Shown: positions 10,398 through 21,613 of the stretch, in pieces
Layout: each line of letters starts with the position of its first letter
How positions within the stretch are numbered: the stretch's first letter is position 1
Made by a program: the position numbers and the translations under genes
Notes under the pieces: generated by a model
Told to the model about the DNA's origin: nothing
Databases searched by the model: none
Seen by the model: the letters and a program-made list of their open reading frames with translations, nothing else
From: Toxonevra muliebris
Taxonomy: Eukaryota; Arthropoda; Insecta; Diptera; Pallopteridae
DNA length: 64,000 nt
Direction of reading: 5' to 3'
Assembly (NCBI GenBank): GCA_963691655.1
Contig: OY829330.1
Coordinates: 4,802,793-4,866,792 of the forward strand

Positions 10398-12380
10398 ATA
10401 TGTATATTAGATGGCTTATTTGCTCCATACATTTTGCTAAAGTATTTCAGATCTTAGTTGTGACAGCAGAATATGAAAATAGGGTGTTAAAAACCAATTA
10501 AAATGAAAAATTTCAATTTGTGAAAACTGGATGCGCTACTCCGAAAACCGAGATTTTTAAGGATGTTTTACAATAGGTTTGGGATTTTGTATGGAAAAAG
10601 CATTTAACTTGCATATAAAAAGCATTTAACTCCATATCTATGTAAAAAATGCCGCTAAAGCGAATGATGCAACTGAACCCAAAGCCCCTCCTAGCGCCTA
10701 AAGTGACCATTTAGCACTTTTTTTTTACGAATTTGAATATAGCGGTAGTTTTTTAAAAACTAAAGTACGTAGGATTGTAGGTAATTCAATTTAGTTTATT
10801 TAAAGTACAAAAATTTTTCAAGTCGAGTTATATTTGAACTAGTAAATTAACTTTTAATGAACCCATGTCGAGTACAATCAAGTTCACCTTTGACAAATGT
10901 CGTCAAAAAATTGCATGAAAAAACAAGGCAGGAGTTAAAAAAATTGTCTTATCGTGGAAATTTTTATTCTTTCTTTTCGTCTGTCAATTACAGTATTATA
11001 TGTACAGGTTTCCCACGTACAACACGGCAGTCGTAGAGCACGATTTCGCTCCAGCACAATTTGTTGATAGCAGAAATCCCCATATAACACGATGACACTA
11101 TAGCACGATTTCCTTCTAACACGATTTGCAAATAGCTGAATCCCTGGTATAACATGATTAGTGAAAATAATTTGGAAATTCAAATCGCTTTTTAAATTTG
11201 TTAATAAGCTATTTAACTACAACTCTAATTTTTATTTGCTAAATTTATCAAATTCCAGTTCACTCTGTGTTCTAGTTTCATTGTTATTTTTGCTTGTTAA
11301 ATTCAAATTTTTTCTTTAGATCTTCCAATAAATTATCTGTTAAGTGCTTATTATTAAAAATTTTTTAGATAAAATCAATATACTTACTTTCTGTTTTTTT
11401 ACTTTTTACAATCAAAATTAAAAACTTTAATCTATTAATAAAAGAGAGAAAATGTATCAAACCGTACAAAAAGTTAAAATATACATAAAGCAAATGAATG
11501 CCCCTGCATGTGACAACTCGAACGACACTAATCCCAAAAAGTTGTTTTTTAAACTCTTGGAACATAACCCTGTTTTTGTACTACTTGTACTACATAACCC
11601 TATTTTTGTACGATTTCGTATATAATACAGAAGATTTCTAAATTCTTAGAGCCTAACTCCGCTTTTTATACTGGTTCCTTGTTCCGTATAACATGAATTC
11701 GCACAACACGATGCTTTTTTTGGAACCTAACAATCGTGTTATACAGGGACACCTGTATTACATATTGATATAAATCCAAAATTTTGACGCAAGCGATTAA
11801 GTATGGAGAACATTTTCAAAGTTAGTAGTTACTTCTTAATTGGTAAGTTTCATTAATTTACTACATTTTTTTCAACGTCTGCTTTGGCGACAAGGCCTCA
11901 CTAAAAGTTAATTTACTAGTTCAAATATAACTCGATTTGTATACTTTAAATAAACTTAATTGAATTACCTATAATCCTACGTACTTTAATTTTAAAAAAA
12001 TTACCGCTATATTCAAAATCCTAACGGATGAATTTAAAAATTCGTAAAAAAGTGTTAAATGGTCACTTTAGGCGCTAGGGGTGGCATTGGGTTCAGTTGT
12101 ATCAAAAAACTGGGTACGCCATTCGCTTTAGCGGCATTTTTTACATAAAAATGAATATCTGAAAATCTTTTATATAAAAGTTAAATGCTTTTTCCATACA
12201 AAATCCCAAACCTATTGTAAAACCTCCATAAAAATCACGGTTTTCGGAGTAAAGCATCCAGTTTTCACAAATTTAAATTGTTTTTTCATTTTAATTGGTT
12301 TTTAACACCCTATTTTCATATTCTGCTGTCACAATTAAGATCTGAAATACTTTAGCAAAATAAGCCATCTAATGTATATG
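10398..12380. mobile_element. Large palindromic (fold-back) element, arms of about 470 bp
   Basis: The left arm (10398-10860) and right arm (about 11903-12380) are inverted copies. Matching landmarks are TTAGATGGCTTATTTGC and its inverse, GACAGCAGAATATGAAAATA and its inverse, AATGCCGCTAAAGCGAAT and its inverse, and AGTTATATTTGAACTAGTAA and its inverse. Small indels separate the arms. The spacer holds an independent TA-flanked MITE (11005-11755). There is no coding capacity. Confidence 0.8.
11005..11755. mobile_element. pogo/Tigger-like MITE with TA target site, nested in the fold-back element
   Basis: The ends are CAGGTTTCCCACGTACAACA and the inverse of CAGGTGTCCCTGTATAACAC, directly flanked by TA (11003-11004 and 11756-11757). 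Subterminal repeats of the type TAACACGATTTC and GCACGATTTC occur several times near both ends, as in Tigger-type MITEs. It is noncoding. Confidence 0.75.
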
Positions 12381-12781
12381 GCCTGCACACACAGTTTTTT
12401 TTTAGTTAACTCAAAACTACAGATATGTATTATTCTACCATCTATGAAATTTTTATTTTGGACTTTCACGAAAATTTCATGTAACAGTTGAAATGGTTTG
12501 ATTCATATAACATACGACAACAATTTATCCAGGCGACGAACAGTGGGAAATGAATAACTTACGCCGCACTTGGATCATATTTTGCTGTGAGGAATTTCTG
12601 TTACGTAGAAAACAAGCACAGATTCCTAGTGTTGTCGCAATACCACAAAACAACAAACATTAAATAAAGATGTGGATTCTTTCACCGTGAAACCACTAAG
12701 AAAGAAAGCAACTAAATCACATAATTGTTGAGATGTGTTTAGGTGGAAAAACTCTAACACGAGCATCAACAGTGTACCAAC

Positions 12782-13344
12782 CAGTGATGAAATTTCTAAA
12801 TTTCAAATTGTATCTAATTTACCAAAAAAGTTGTACCTAAATGAGCGTGAATGTACCTAAAAAATGGTTAATCGTGTTTGTACGAAATTTAATTTTCTTT
12901 TAAAAGTTCACAATTAAAAAACAGTAAGCAAAACATGAAAACGATACTCGTTACATAACTATTCCATATTCCATAACATAAATAAAAATACAGTGGTTGG
13001 CTTCTTTACATTTCATAAAATTTTTGCAAAATTTCAATAGAAAAATTCTTATGACTTTGACCCTCTTTTGGCACCAATAAACTTTATTCGATTTAGAAAA
13101 AATTTTTTGCAATATTTTCCCCTTTATAAACAGCAATAACAGAGCTGTCAGCTTTAAGGTTAAGCAATACAGGCAAATTAAAGTTAAGTAGGTACTTAGT
13201 AGAAAATATTTTTTGTGTAATTAAGTTTTAAATTTATTTTGGCCAATGATAAATTGTACCTAAAATGAGCCTATTGTATCTAATGTACCTTGTAGTTCGA
13301 AAAAGTCGGAAAAAGGTACAATTGTACCTACTTTTTCATCACTG
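12782..13344. mobile_element. hAT MITE with 8-bp target duplication
   Basis: The ends are CAGTGATGAAATTTCTAAAT and the inverse CAGTGATGAAAAAGTAGGTA. The flanks GTACCAAC (12774-12781) and GTGCCAAC (13345-13352) are an 8 bp duplication with one mismatch. The interior repeats TTGTACCTA. It is noncoding. Confidence 0.8.
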
Positions 13345-14690
13345 GTGCCAACAGAACCATTGGTAGCAATGACCGACCTAATTGCTGTAATCATTAGTAA
13401 AAAGAATAATGTTGGATAGCAGCGAGCAGAAATTATAACTTTTGTCGCTGAATTTTTATTATTATTGTTATGCTGTTCGCCAACATGCATACATTTATGT
13501 GCAAAAAAAAAGTAGAGACATACTGTGAAATGAACTGTGTCATGAACAGAATATTTTTAGTATTTCACTAACTAGGTATTTTTAAAAATTATTGAATATC
13601 TAAATCACAAACGTTTTTTCCTAGAATAATTTCATAAAAATCAATTTCATAACGTTTTTGACGGCAGCAAAAATACTTTAAAGGAATCAGAATAAGGTAT
13701 CGATATTTGGTGCTCGAATATATAGGCAAAGTATTAATGCCAAAGGTAGTCACTTTTATCTCAAAGCTATCCATAGTTTGCTTTTCGCTATTCAAGACTA
13801 TAATATGTAATCCATAAATAAATTTTTTATAAATATATCGGAAACAAATTATCCTGTTACCACTATTATGTTTTTGCACACCGGTGTACATGTATAAATG
13901 AATTTTCATACTTATTGTCGGCAGAAGCGTAACCGTCATTGTGTGAATGCGATTTTAATTAAAAATTATAAAAACCAAAACAAGGAGGAAGTTTAATGAT
14001 ATATTGAGGGCCATTTGAAATGATAATCCTTTCATAACCTATTTCTGTACATTGCGTGACGTTTATTTTTCTGGAATAAAAAAAGTGTATAAGCGTATGT
14101 ATATGAAGTCTACATAAAATTAAATTGAATATGTTTTCTCTCTATGGCGCAATCGTGCTTTAAATGTTTACGCTTAAATCTTCAGGAAACATTAAAAAAC
14201 CGAAAAATCCATTTACTTTTTTTATATGTAAGATAAAAAATGTGTAAGAAAATACGAGTACATGTGATGTTATGCGAGCTGGTATGCGTGTGCCCCTCTC
14301 ACACAAACAGCTGAAAGGCAGAAAAGTGCTACTCACGGTTGCCACTTTGGTCATTTCGGACCAAATGTGGTCCTTTTATTGACGTTTGGTCCGCTTTTCT
14401 AATTTTGTCCTTTGTTTTATTTTCCTATTTATTTTAACAATTTTGTATTTAAAAACAACAAATTTTATAAACTAATATCCTGTTGATTCGCAACAGGAAA
14501 CTGAAATACCTTCCTTTTAAAAATTATTATTGAATTTTAATTTCTTATTTGTAATGGCAACTGATTATATTAGTTCAAGTCTTTCAATTTTATTGAATTC
14601 TTACATCGCTTTGTTCTAAAGTACCAAGTTCTGTAATTCATAAGATTCCTTGTAAATCAATTATGAAATTTTTTTAAGTTATTTGATTTA
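13345..14690. other. Unassigned AT-rich intronic sequence
   Basis: No gene is visible. At 14335 a sequence CACGGTTGCCACTTTGGTC resembles the end of the hAT MITE at 52682, but I found no matching right end, so it may be a solo or decayed end. Open frames here (for example 13589-13939 minus) carry no known motif. Confidence 0.35.
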
Positions 14691-14693
14691 AGT

Positions 14694-15450
14694 TTATGTG
14701 TTTTTGTGACTGTGTGTATATACGAAAGCATTTTGATATTTGGTCGACTGGAGTATAAAGTATTTGTGGGGGTTTATTGATATTTGTGCTCGATTGTTAA
14801 AAAGGGAATGACCACAGAAATGTTTTTTGAAAATTTTTTGTATCCTAAATATCGCAAAATTAATTGATATTATTTCAGATTTGATATAATTTGCATTTTC
14901 GTTCCAATTTAACTTATCATCGATTAGTATTGTCAAGTAATTTATTTTAGTTTCACATGCTATTAAATTTTTTCATTCACAAATGTGAATTTTATTGACG
15001 GTATGTCACGATGATTGTTGATAATAAGAATAGACTAAGAACTATCACTAAGATAACTGATGAGGAATCGTAGTCGAGCCTGTCGCACATTACTTAAAAA
15101 TAAAATTAGACATGAACACTAGTCAAGACTTTGAAAATTAATCCCTAGATTTAATTTTCATAGTCTACGAAAAATATCAATAAGCATTTTAGTTTTCGAC
15201 ATATATATTTTGAGATGATATTCAGTTAACCAATTATTTAGTGTACTTATGTCATAGTTGATCTGTATTAACAATTCCTGGAAAGATTCTTTACTAAAAA
15301 CTAATAATCCATCATCGGCGTAAAATTGTGGCTCTTCAAACGTAGATCAAAGTTTGGGTTTAAAAATAACATAAATAGCCTACTGGCTAATTTGTATCCA
15401 AGTGGTACACCTATTTTTACTTCTATTGCCTCACTTTCAATTGTACGTAG
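14694..15450 (-). pseudogene. LINE remnant: reverse transcriptase palm/thumb region
   Basis: Minus-strand frames from 15450 downwards give KIGVPLGYKLASRLFMLFLN (the GVPQGS...LGPLLFLI block), then LLVFSKESFQELLIQINYD (after the YADD site), LVNWLTEYHLKIYMSKTKM-type sequence, and at 14936-14860 ILIDDKLNWNENANYIKSEI, the block after the RT active site. These match Jockey/CR1-like RTs. A foreign block of about 100 bp carrying a hammerhead-like fragment (15029-15085) interrupts it. There are many frameshifts, so it is non-functional. Confidence 0.75.
15029..15085 (+). ncRNA. Degenerate hammerhead ribozyme fragment
   Basis: The first 40 or so bases match the intact motif at 16690-16735 (TAAGAACTATCACTAAGAT, then ACTGATGAGGAATCGT). 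The right half has diverged: no GAAA core, no second stem II strand and no cleavage site. It is inactive by inspection. Confidence 0.55.
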
Positions 15451-16711
15451 AGCTTTAGTTCAAATAAAAATTCTCTAAATAATATTGTGGAACAATATAT
15501 TAGGTCATGTTCGGATCCAGCGTAATGACTATAATAGCTGAAAAGTACTTGATCTAACAATAAAAACCCTATATAGTTTTGGTTGGGTGTTCGGTACAAC
15601 CCACAGTGTTTCGAGTAGAACGAGCTAGCTGGACAAAATTATTTTTTTACTTTTTTCTATTCTTTGGGTCGAGATAAGAACAAAATTGAATGGGAGAAAG
15701 GGCTGCAAATGCACCCTTGAACCGCAATGGGTTAATTTTTTTTTATTTACATTCCTAACTTAAAAACGCCATAACTTTGAAAATATTAAAGCTAGAGAGC
15801 TAAGAAAAAATATTTTGGAAAGAAGATTTTATGATTCATATTTAAATAAAACAATCTTTATGACGTTGGGTTACAAAAAACAAAGCTAGAGGTGATGCAA
15901 TTGAAAAAACATTATTTTTCTTGCAATTTTCATTTTCCGGTGGGGCTTACTCCCAAAAAATTTGTTTTTTTCAGGATGCAGTTTTATCTCGCAACATATT
16001 TACTGGAAATCTTCCATACAATATTTCTACCATCGACGAACAGATAAACCAGAAAAAATATTTATAAATAAAAGACCAGAACTTAAACATTATGTGAGAT
16101 ATGACTACAAAAATCTGTTGTTATTTGGATATTTTATACCTATAACCATTGTGCAAAAAGTATGTATTACTGCGATTACTGCTACGTCCACGTTCCACAC
16201 AAATCTGTAAAAAATACGACCAAAAATGATAGGCATGTTACATTTTTGTAGGAACATATTTCTTCATTATACATTAAACAATTTCATTCACTTTCATCTA
16301 ATGACTCACTTGAAATAAAATATTCTAAATCTATATTGTGTTGTCTAGAGCATTACTTACTGTGTTTTTTTCTTTGTATAATTTTTCTCTCAGATGAAAT
16401 TAAAGGCACTGAATTTAACAACATCCCAACCTAAGATCCTTATTTGAATTTTTTAGAGTATATTTGAATTCTTTTTTTTTAAAGTTCTTGAAAAGGCATA
16501 CTCTGAATTGTTTAGTACTAGACAGTGTTAATAAAATGGAACTAAAATTTCTTATTAGATCTATATAAATACCAGTAATTTCAGATGATAAATTTACAAC
16601 TTAAAACTTTTTGGCTGTATTTGATATTTGGAATCAAATCTGCAATTCTGGGTTACGATTTCAAATATTAGTAGCTTATATAGGATAATGAAAGATTAAG
16701 AACTATCACTA

Positions 16712-16760
16712 AGATCACTGATGAGGAATCGTGGCGGATTCCGAAACGGCCGTCTGATTT
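16712..16760 (+). ncRNA. Type I hammerhead ribozyme (minimal stem III)
   Basis: All elements of a self-cleaving hammerhead are present. Stem I 5' strand AGATCA (16712-16717) pairs with TGATTT (16755-16760), one G-T wobble. Core CTGATGA is at 16718-16724. Stem II GGAATC (16725-16730) pairs perfectly with GATTCC (16737-16742) across the loop GTGGCG. Core GAAA is at 16743-16746. Stem III is the two-pair AC/GT around GGCC, followed by the cleavage triplet GTC (16752-16754); cutting is expected after C16754. The palindrome ACGGCCGT in stem III is the kind reported for retroelement hammerheads thought to act as dimers. Such motifs are known from Penelope-like elements and small retroelements. No Penelope protein is visible next to it, so the host element is unknown. 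Confidence 0.8.
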
Positions 16761-16829
16761 GCCCGTCTCTGTGTACATTGTTGTTGTGATGACTACATAT
16801 ATACGTTCTTTAAGCCTGTTATATATTAT

Positions 16830-17920
16830 TTAAAGTGTATTCCCATCATTTGCCGTTCTATAGCCAGTTTTAACTTTATCAACAATTAAACCCATTTGCT
16901 GCCTGAATTCTTTTGGTATTCTTAATTTATTTTCATTAAAAATTTGTTTTTCTTCTTCCCTAGAAACCCGCCAGCATTTTAGGGGCTTTTTGCATTCAAA
17001 AGTTTTAATCCATGCATGTAAAGTCGAGAGACCATATTGCAAATTTATTAATCGGCCTATCAAATGCATAAAAATAATTCATTTATGTAGGAGTAGCACC
17101 ATAAAGATAACGAGTACTACATCAGTAAAGCTTTCTACAGTGAAACTTTGCTTATAAACGCAGTGGCCTGAGCTGCCATCAAAGCCTCTTTTACGCTCTA
17201 AAACTACGTTCACATTTTGGTTAATAGTACTAAGTTTAACAATCTATTAGCTGTCTCGTTAAGCAAATCTTGTAAATTAACTTCAGCTGGGATTTTTGGG
17301 TATGGAAGTAATTAATTTTTTGCTTTCTTAAGTGTGTTGTAGCTTGGAAAGCAAATAGGGTGGATTAAATTCACAGCTGATAGTAAAACGTTATATTTTC
17401 ATTTAAATAATGTATATTTTCTCACCGATAAATTTAAATCATAGAACAAACCAAGAGCTTGTTAATTGAGAAACACTTGTCGTTCGTATTATTTTTGTTT
17501 TGCGTTTGTATTTTTTTGCAGCACTGGTTATTTCCTCATGAGGATATGCATGGAGTAAGTTTTGCATTCGCCTACGTTTTGTTCTTTCAGATGCTTCTTC
17601 ATACCGAACTTGATACCTGCCACCGCTTGTGCTAGGTTTCTATGGAACCAGCAATTAATATATTAAGAAATTGAGGAAAAAAAAAGAATCTTACGTCATC
17701 CAAATCCAAGTAAAAATTTGAGTCAAGCTAAACATTATGCTTTTCCTCGAACCTCTTTTTCATCCTTCCAGCTTTAGACCACTTTTCAGAAATTTTGCTA
17801 ACTATATGTTTCAGGTCTTTTTTTATGGTATCGCTGTTTTTTGATATTGCTATATTATTTGTAACAAATTTTTCAACAGCACTGAAGGCTGCTGTTGCTT
17901 AGCCAAACGTTGAAAATTTC
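16830..17920 (-). pseudogene. Transib/RAG1-like transposase remnant
   Basis: Minus-strand pieces lie in the right order. From the N-terminal side: KHIVSKISEKWSKAGRMKKRFEEKHN (17830-17750), TSGGRYQVRYEEASERTKRRR (17630-17570), LPYPKIPAEVNLQDLLNETA (17320-17260), ERKRGFDGSSGHCVYKQSF (17200-17145), where DGS would hold the first catalytic Asp, and finally LHAWIKTFEC...FRQQMGLIVDKVKTGY...NDGNT (17020-16835). This resembles DDE transposases of the Transib type, the relatives of vertebrate RAG1. I recall no exact match, so the family name is an inference. Stops and frame changes break every junction. The third acidic block is missing. Confidence 0.6.
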
Positions 17921-18074
17921 TCTCATTTTTAATGAAGGTGTCACTAGAAAAAATTTAATGAAACAATAAGGTGTAGATAGATGCAGCTAAAATTTTTAAC
18001 TATAATTCTACATACTTGCATTTCGAATAACAAAAAGGGGCTTTTTTGGGGTTTTGGTTTTACTCTACCAAACT

Positions 18075-18830
18075 TTTGATGTGAAACTTCTTTAGCGAGT
18101 GTAAATCGGAAATTTTGAAACGGAAATCGCATTGTTGTTGCACTCATACGAAACTAAACAGAAACGAAGTTATAATGCTGTTAGTGTTTAGCGTCGACTT
18201 CTCGCAGTTTTATCTCAGGTGTTTTAGTAAGAGAGCCGACGTCGCTGCTTTTATTTTTTCATATAACTGAACAAAAAAACTTCAGAAAAAAAAAGAAAAA
18301 AACTTCAGCAGAAGGGTCGCGTGAAAAATCGTGCTTTCATACGCACTCATACGAAACCAATAAGAAACGAAGATATGCCGAAGCGTGGCCAACTCAGCGC
18401 TTTTCCCGCTAAATTTAGTGCTTTTTGAATCCTAACCAATTTTTTATCGAAACATTGTAATTTTTGTACTTCATTTTTTAACATTAAAATTCAACAATGG
18501 ACAGCAACCAATCGTAAAATCGAAGAAACTTTCATTGGCTAGAAGTACCAAATGTGTGCGTGTATTAGTGTAAAAGTTTAATTGTATTGAGTTTTTTGGT
18601 ACTTTTATAAGGGAAAAAAATTTAGCGCGTTTATAAAGAAAATACGCGTTTTATTCTTGATTTTAGCGGATTTTGAAAAACAAAAGTTGGTCACACTTCT
18701 ATGCAGTTGGTAGTCGTCTACATACAATCAAGCAGAGAATTGAATTCTCGCAATTTTATCTCATGTGCTTTAGTAAGAGAGCCGAAGTCTCTGCTTTTTT
18801 TTGTATGTACCCTGCCGGCAGCTCAGCTAA
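18075..18830 (+). repeat. Dispersed repeat R, two partial units
   Basis: The unit begins GTGAAACTTCTTTAGCGAG and runs through an ACTCATACGAAAC-x-AAAGAAACGAAG block to a TTTTATCTCAGGTGTTTTAG-type end. A second partial unit follows (18330-18380 and 18700-18800). It is split by the MITE at 18381-18698. Other copies lie at 57705-57945 (same strand) and 43727-43925 (inverted). It is noncoding as far as I can see. Confidence 0.6.
18381..18698. mobile_element. Small hAT-like MITE inside repeat R
   Basis: The ends are AAGCGTGGCCAACTCAGCGC and the inverse AAGTGTGACCAACTTTTGTT. The flanks ATATGCCG and CTATGCAG agree at 6 of 8 positions, a likely eroded 8 bp duplication. The interior repeats TTTAGCG words. 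Confidence 0.6.
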
Positions 18831-18896
18831 CTTTTGATGTACTTTAATCTAACTATTTCGCAACTAGAGGTGGTTGATACTTGGATTACTTTTAAT

Positions 18897-19488
18897 CAGA
18901 GCTGGGTAAATTCAATTACATTACATTCCCAATTCCAATTACAAGGAATTGTAATTGATACTTAAATGTTTTCAATTTCTTGGTAATGGAATTGATAAAA
19001 CTTTCAATTGTATTTTGTAATTAAAAATTAAATGAATTGAAAATGTAATTGAAAAGAAAGGAGTTTATTATTTAATTGTAATCAATTACTTTCTTGGAAT
19101 TAAATTCCAATTTCCTCGAAAGTAATTGATTCAATTGAGTTCAATTCCAAAAAAGCAAAAAAAAAAGAAAAAATTTGATTTTTTGGAATTGAACTAAAAG
19201 GGACTTAATTACATTTTAGGAATCATTCCAACTAAATTGGAATTCCAAGTAAGTAATTGATTACACTTAAATATTAAATTCCTTTCTATTCAATTACATT
19301 TTCAATTACTTTAAGGAATTGATATATTTTTAATTACAAAATACACTTAATTACAATTTAAAAATTTTATTTGCCGAATACTATTCCTTGTAATGGAATT
19401 GAAAACATTAAAGTACCAATTACAATTCCTTGTAATTGGAATGGAGATGGAATTTAATTCCTAATGGAATTATTACTACCCAACTCTG
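18897..19488. mobile_element. hAT MITE built from CAATTAC/GTAATTG words
   Basis: The ends are CAGAGCTGGGTAAATTCAAT and the inverse CAGAGTTGGGTAGTAATAAT. A perfect 8 bp duplication, CTTTTAAT (18889-18896 and 19489-19496), flanks it. Nearly the whole interior consists of degenerate CAATTAC, GGAATTG and AATTCCAA units in both orientations, so it folds on itself along its length. It is noncoding. Confidence 0.85.
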
Positions 19489-19496
19489 CTTTTAAT

Positions 19497-20540
19497 GGAG
19501 CAAACTGACTATTTTAACATTGCGATGTCCTAGGCAGTAGTCAATTGTCCGAATCTGCATGACTTTTCAACAAACTTAAAGTTAGTTGGTTAGAAATTAG
19601 CTAAAAGTTATCTAATTTATAATTAGCTATAAACTTATTACATATATAAGCTTTATGTTTATTAGCTTATAGTGAGCTTTATTAATTAAAATTTATAATT
19701 AATATATCTTGAAATTTTTGAAATTTAATAAAAAACATTACATTATATGAAATTAGTTTATTTTACTTGCACCTCTCACATTAATATTAATATTTAACCT
19801 TTTCTAATTTAGTTGTACACTTTAACCTCACTTAACGGCAAGCACGAAATTGAGCACTGTTTTTGATCTTCCAATGCACAAAAGGAAAAAATCAAACAAC
19901 AGTTAAATGCTCTTTGAACAGTGTTGAATATGTCAAAAACAACAAATTCACTGCATAGAATATCCATGCATTGATTTTGGGGAAGTTCTGCATTAAATTG
20001 TAGTTAGCTTATAGTTAGGTCTTAAAAGTTAACTAGAAGTGTGCTATTTTAGTAGTCGACTTCCAAACTGCTTACAGGATAACTCAACGTTCCTCTTATG
20101 TGTTATATACGTGTACTACGTCAAAAAGTATAGAAAAAGTAATATGGGATATAATTCGTTAAATATGGAAAGTAATGCTTCAACTGGAGTAAATTAGCCA
20201 CTCGTCTCGTTTATATAAACACAGAATAAGAGATTACTTTCAATAAATGTTTTCTAATAATTTTAAAATAAACAAATAAAGTTCCGTAGGCCGTATTAAA
20301 GAAAATTAAAAAAAAAATTTTGTATAGTCTTAGTCAACAATTTTACTTTAAAATTTCATTATTACTTTTTTTAAATTATGACTTAATTTTTTATCGATTT
20401 TGGCCGCACTCTGTGCGACGTACTCTCAATCCACTCAATTAGTACCGATGTCAGCATTCTGTAGTCTGGTGTAGCTGAGCTTAAATCGGATACTAAAGAA
20501 ATAAAAAAAATTATGCAAACCGCATTAAAAACTTTTACAA
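19497..20540. other. Unassigned AT-rich sequence
   Basis: No gene is visible. A run of TTAGCTATAAACTTATT-like words (19600-19700) and a short match to repeat R (TGTGTTATATACGTG near 20100) are the only structure noticed. Confidence 0.3.
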
Positions 20541-20556
20541 AGAGATGAAATAAGAT

Positions 20557-21545
20557 ATGTCGAATGCCAAAATTAGTGAAGTCATGCCGCAGCTAACGTC
20601 TGAAATCAAAGCTTCAAAAGAGAATAATGAAGAAAAAGAGATACGCATCGCTGCTATGGAGCAAAAAATTAATAATCTGGAGTAGCAAGTGCTCGAAGCT
20701 AATGTTGAAATTAGAAATGTACCCAAAAAAGATGGTAAAAATATCAAACGCACTGTCCAGACTCTTGCGCGATCGGCAAATGTACAAATTAGCGATAACA
20801 GCATAATTGATGCATACCTAACGCTCGTATCTTTTTTCGGACCAAAAACTGTATATTTCTTCCAAAAATGTTTAAAAAACTGTAAATCGATTTGAAAAAA
20901 ACTGTATATTTCGCGGTATGAATTTTTTCCAATGAAAATTAACAAGGGAAGCAATTTATCCATCATCTAAATCGTCTTCGTTCTCCATTTTCATATCTCC
21001 TTCTGTAGTTAAATAGAATTTGTGCTTGCAAGAAATTTGACAAAGCTATGAGGTATTTATAGAAATGAACGCATGCATATTTCAAATTACATTTGACGAT
21101 AAGAATCGCCTTCAATGTTTCCACTTCTTTCAAAAGTATACTCGCAACGAGTTGCAATTGTTCTCTCAGACGTTTTACATTGCGATTGATAAATTTGAAT
21201 TTCCTAGCGTTCAAAAATTTTATATTTTTTTCTTAGTATAAACGCGGTATTTTGGTAAAAAAGGCGGTATGCGGTTTTGGAGTTGAAAAAACTGTATACT
21301 ACCGCGAAAAACTGTATAGATACGAGCGTTATGCATGCCGCACAAAACAAAAACAAGGTGAATAATTGTCAAATTCTTGTCGATAAGCATAAAGCAAGAG
21401 TTGACACAAAACACTCGTCGGATGAAACTCACCACGAAAGCTCTAGCAGAAGAAACGCAAAACGAAGAAGAAAATGTAAACAAAACAAACATATATATAT
21501 TAATGACCAGCTGACACCCACGGACCGACGTCTGCTAAAATTTCA
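20557..21545 (+). pseudogene. LINE ORF1 remnant (coiled-coil type), interrupted by a MITE
   Basis: From an ATG at 20557 the plus strand encodes a charged coiled-coil segment (MSNAKISEVMPQLTSEIKAS, ...AAMEQKINNLE), one TAG stop, then VLEANVEIRNVPKKDGKNIK. This is the IEIRNVP block of L1-type ORF1 proteins found in many insect LINEs. Removing the insertion at 20819-21331 rejoins ...NSIIDAY with PHKTKT. The C-terminal block INDQLTPTDRRLLKF at 21500-21545 is also typical. The protein would bind the element's RNA. It is broken by the stop, the insertion and a frameshift. Confidence 0.7.
20819..21331. mobile_element. Inverted-repeat MITE with 8-bp target duplication, inside LINE ORF1
   Basis: The ends TAACGCTCGTATC and GATACGAGCGTTA are perfect inverted copies of 13 bp. 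The flanks TGCATACC and TGCATGCC are an 8 bp duplication with one mismatch. The subterminal word AAAACTGTATA recurs in both halves. It is noncoding. The 8 bp duplication suggests a hAT. Confidence 0.75.
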
Positions 21546-21613
21546 CTGCATTTATAGCCGCCATCAAAGCTTGTTCTCGACTGCCGATCTTCACTCAACA
21601 TTTTGTCGAGTCA

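Noticed and set aside
14335..14590. Further hAT MITE starting CACGGTTGCCACTTTGG
   Set aside because: Only the left end is convincing. The candidate right end AATGGCAACT is too short and no target duplication was found.
20535..20966. 143-codon open frame on the minus strand
   Set aside because: It is antisense to a recognisable LINE ORF1 on the plus strand and shows no protein motif.
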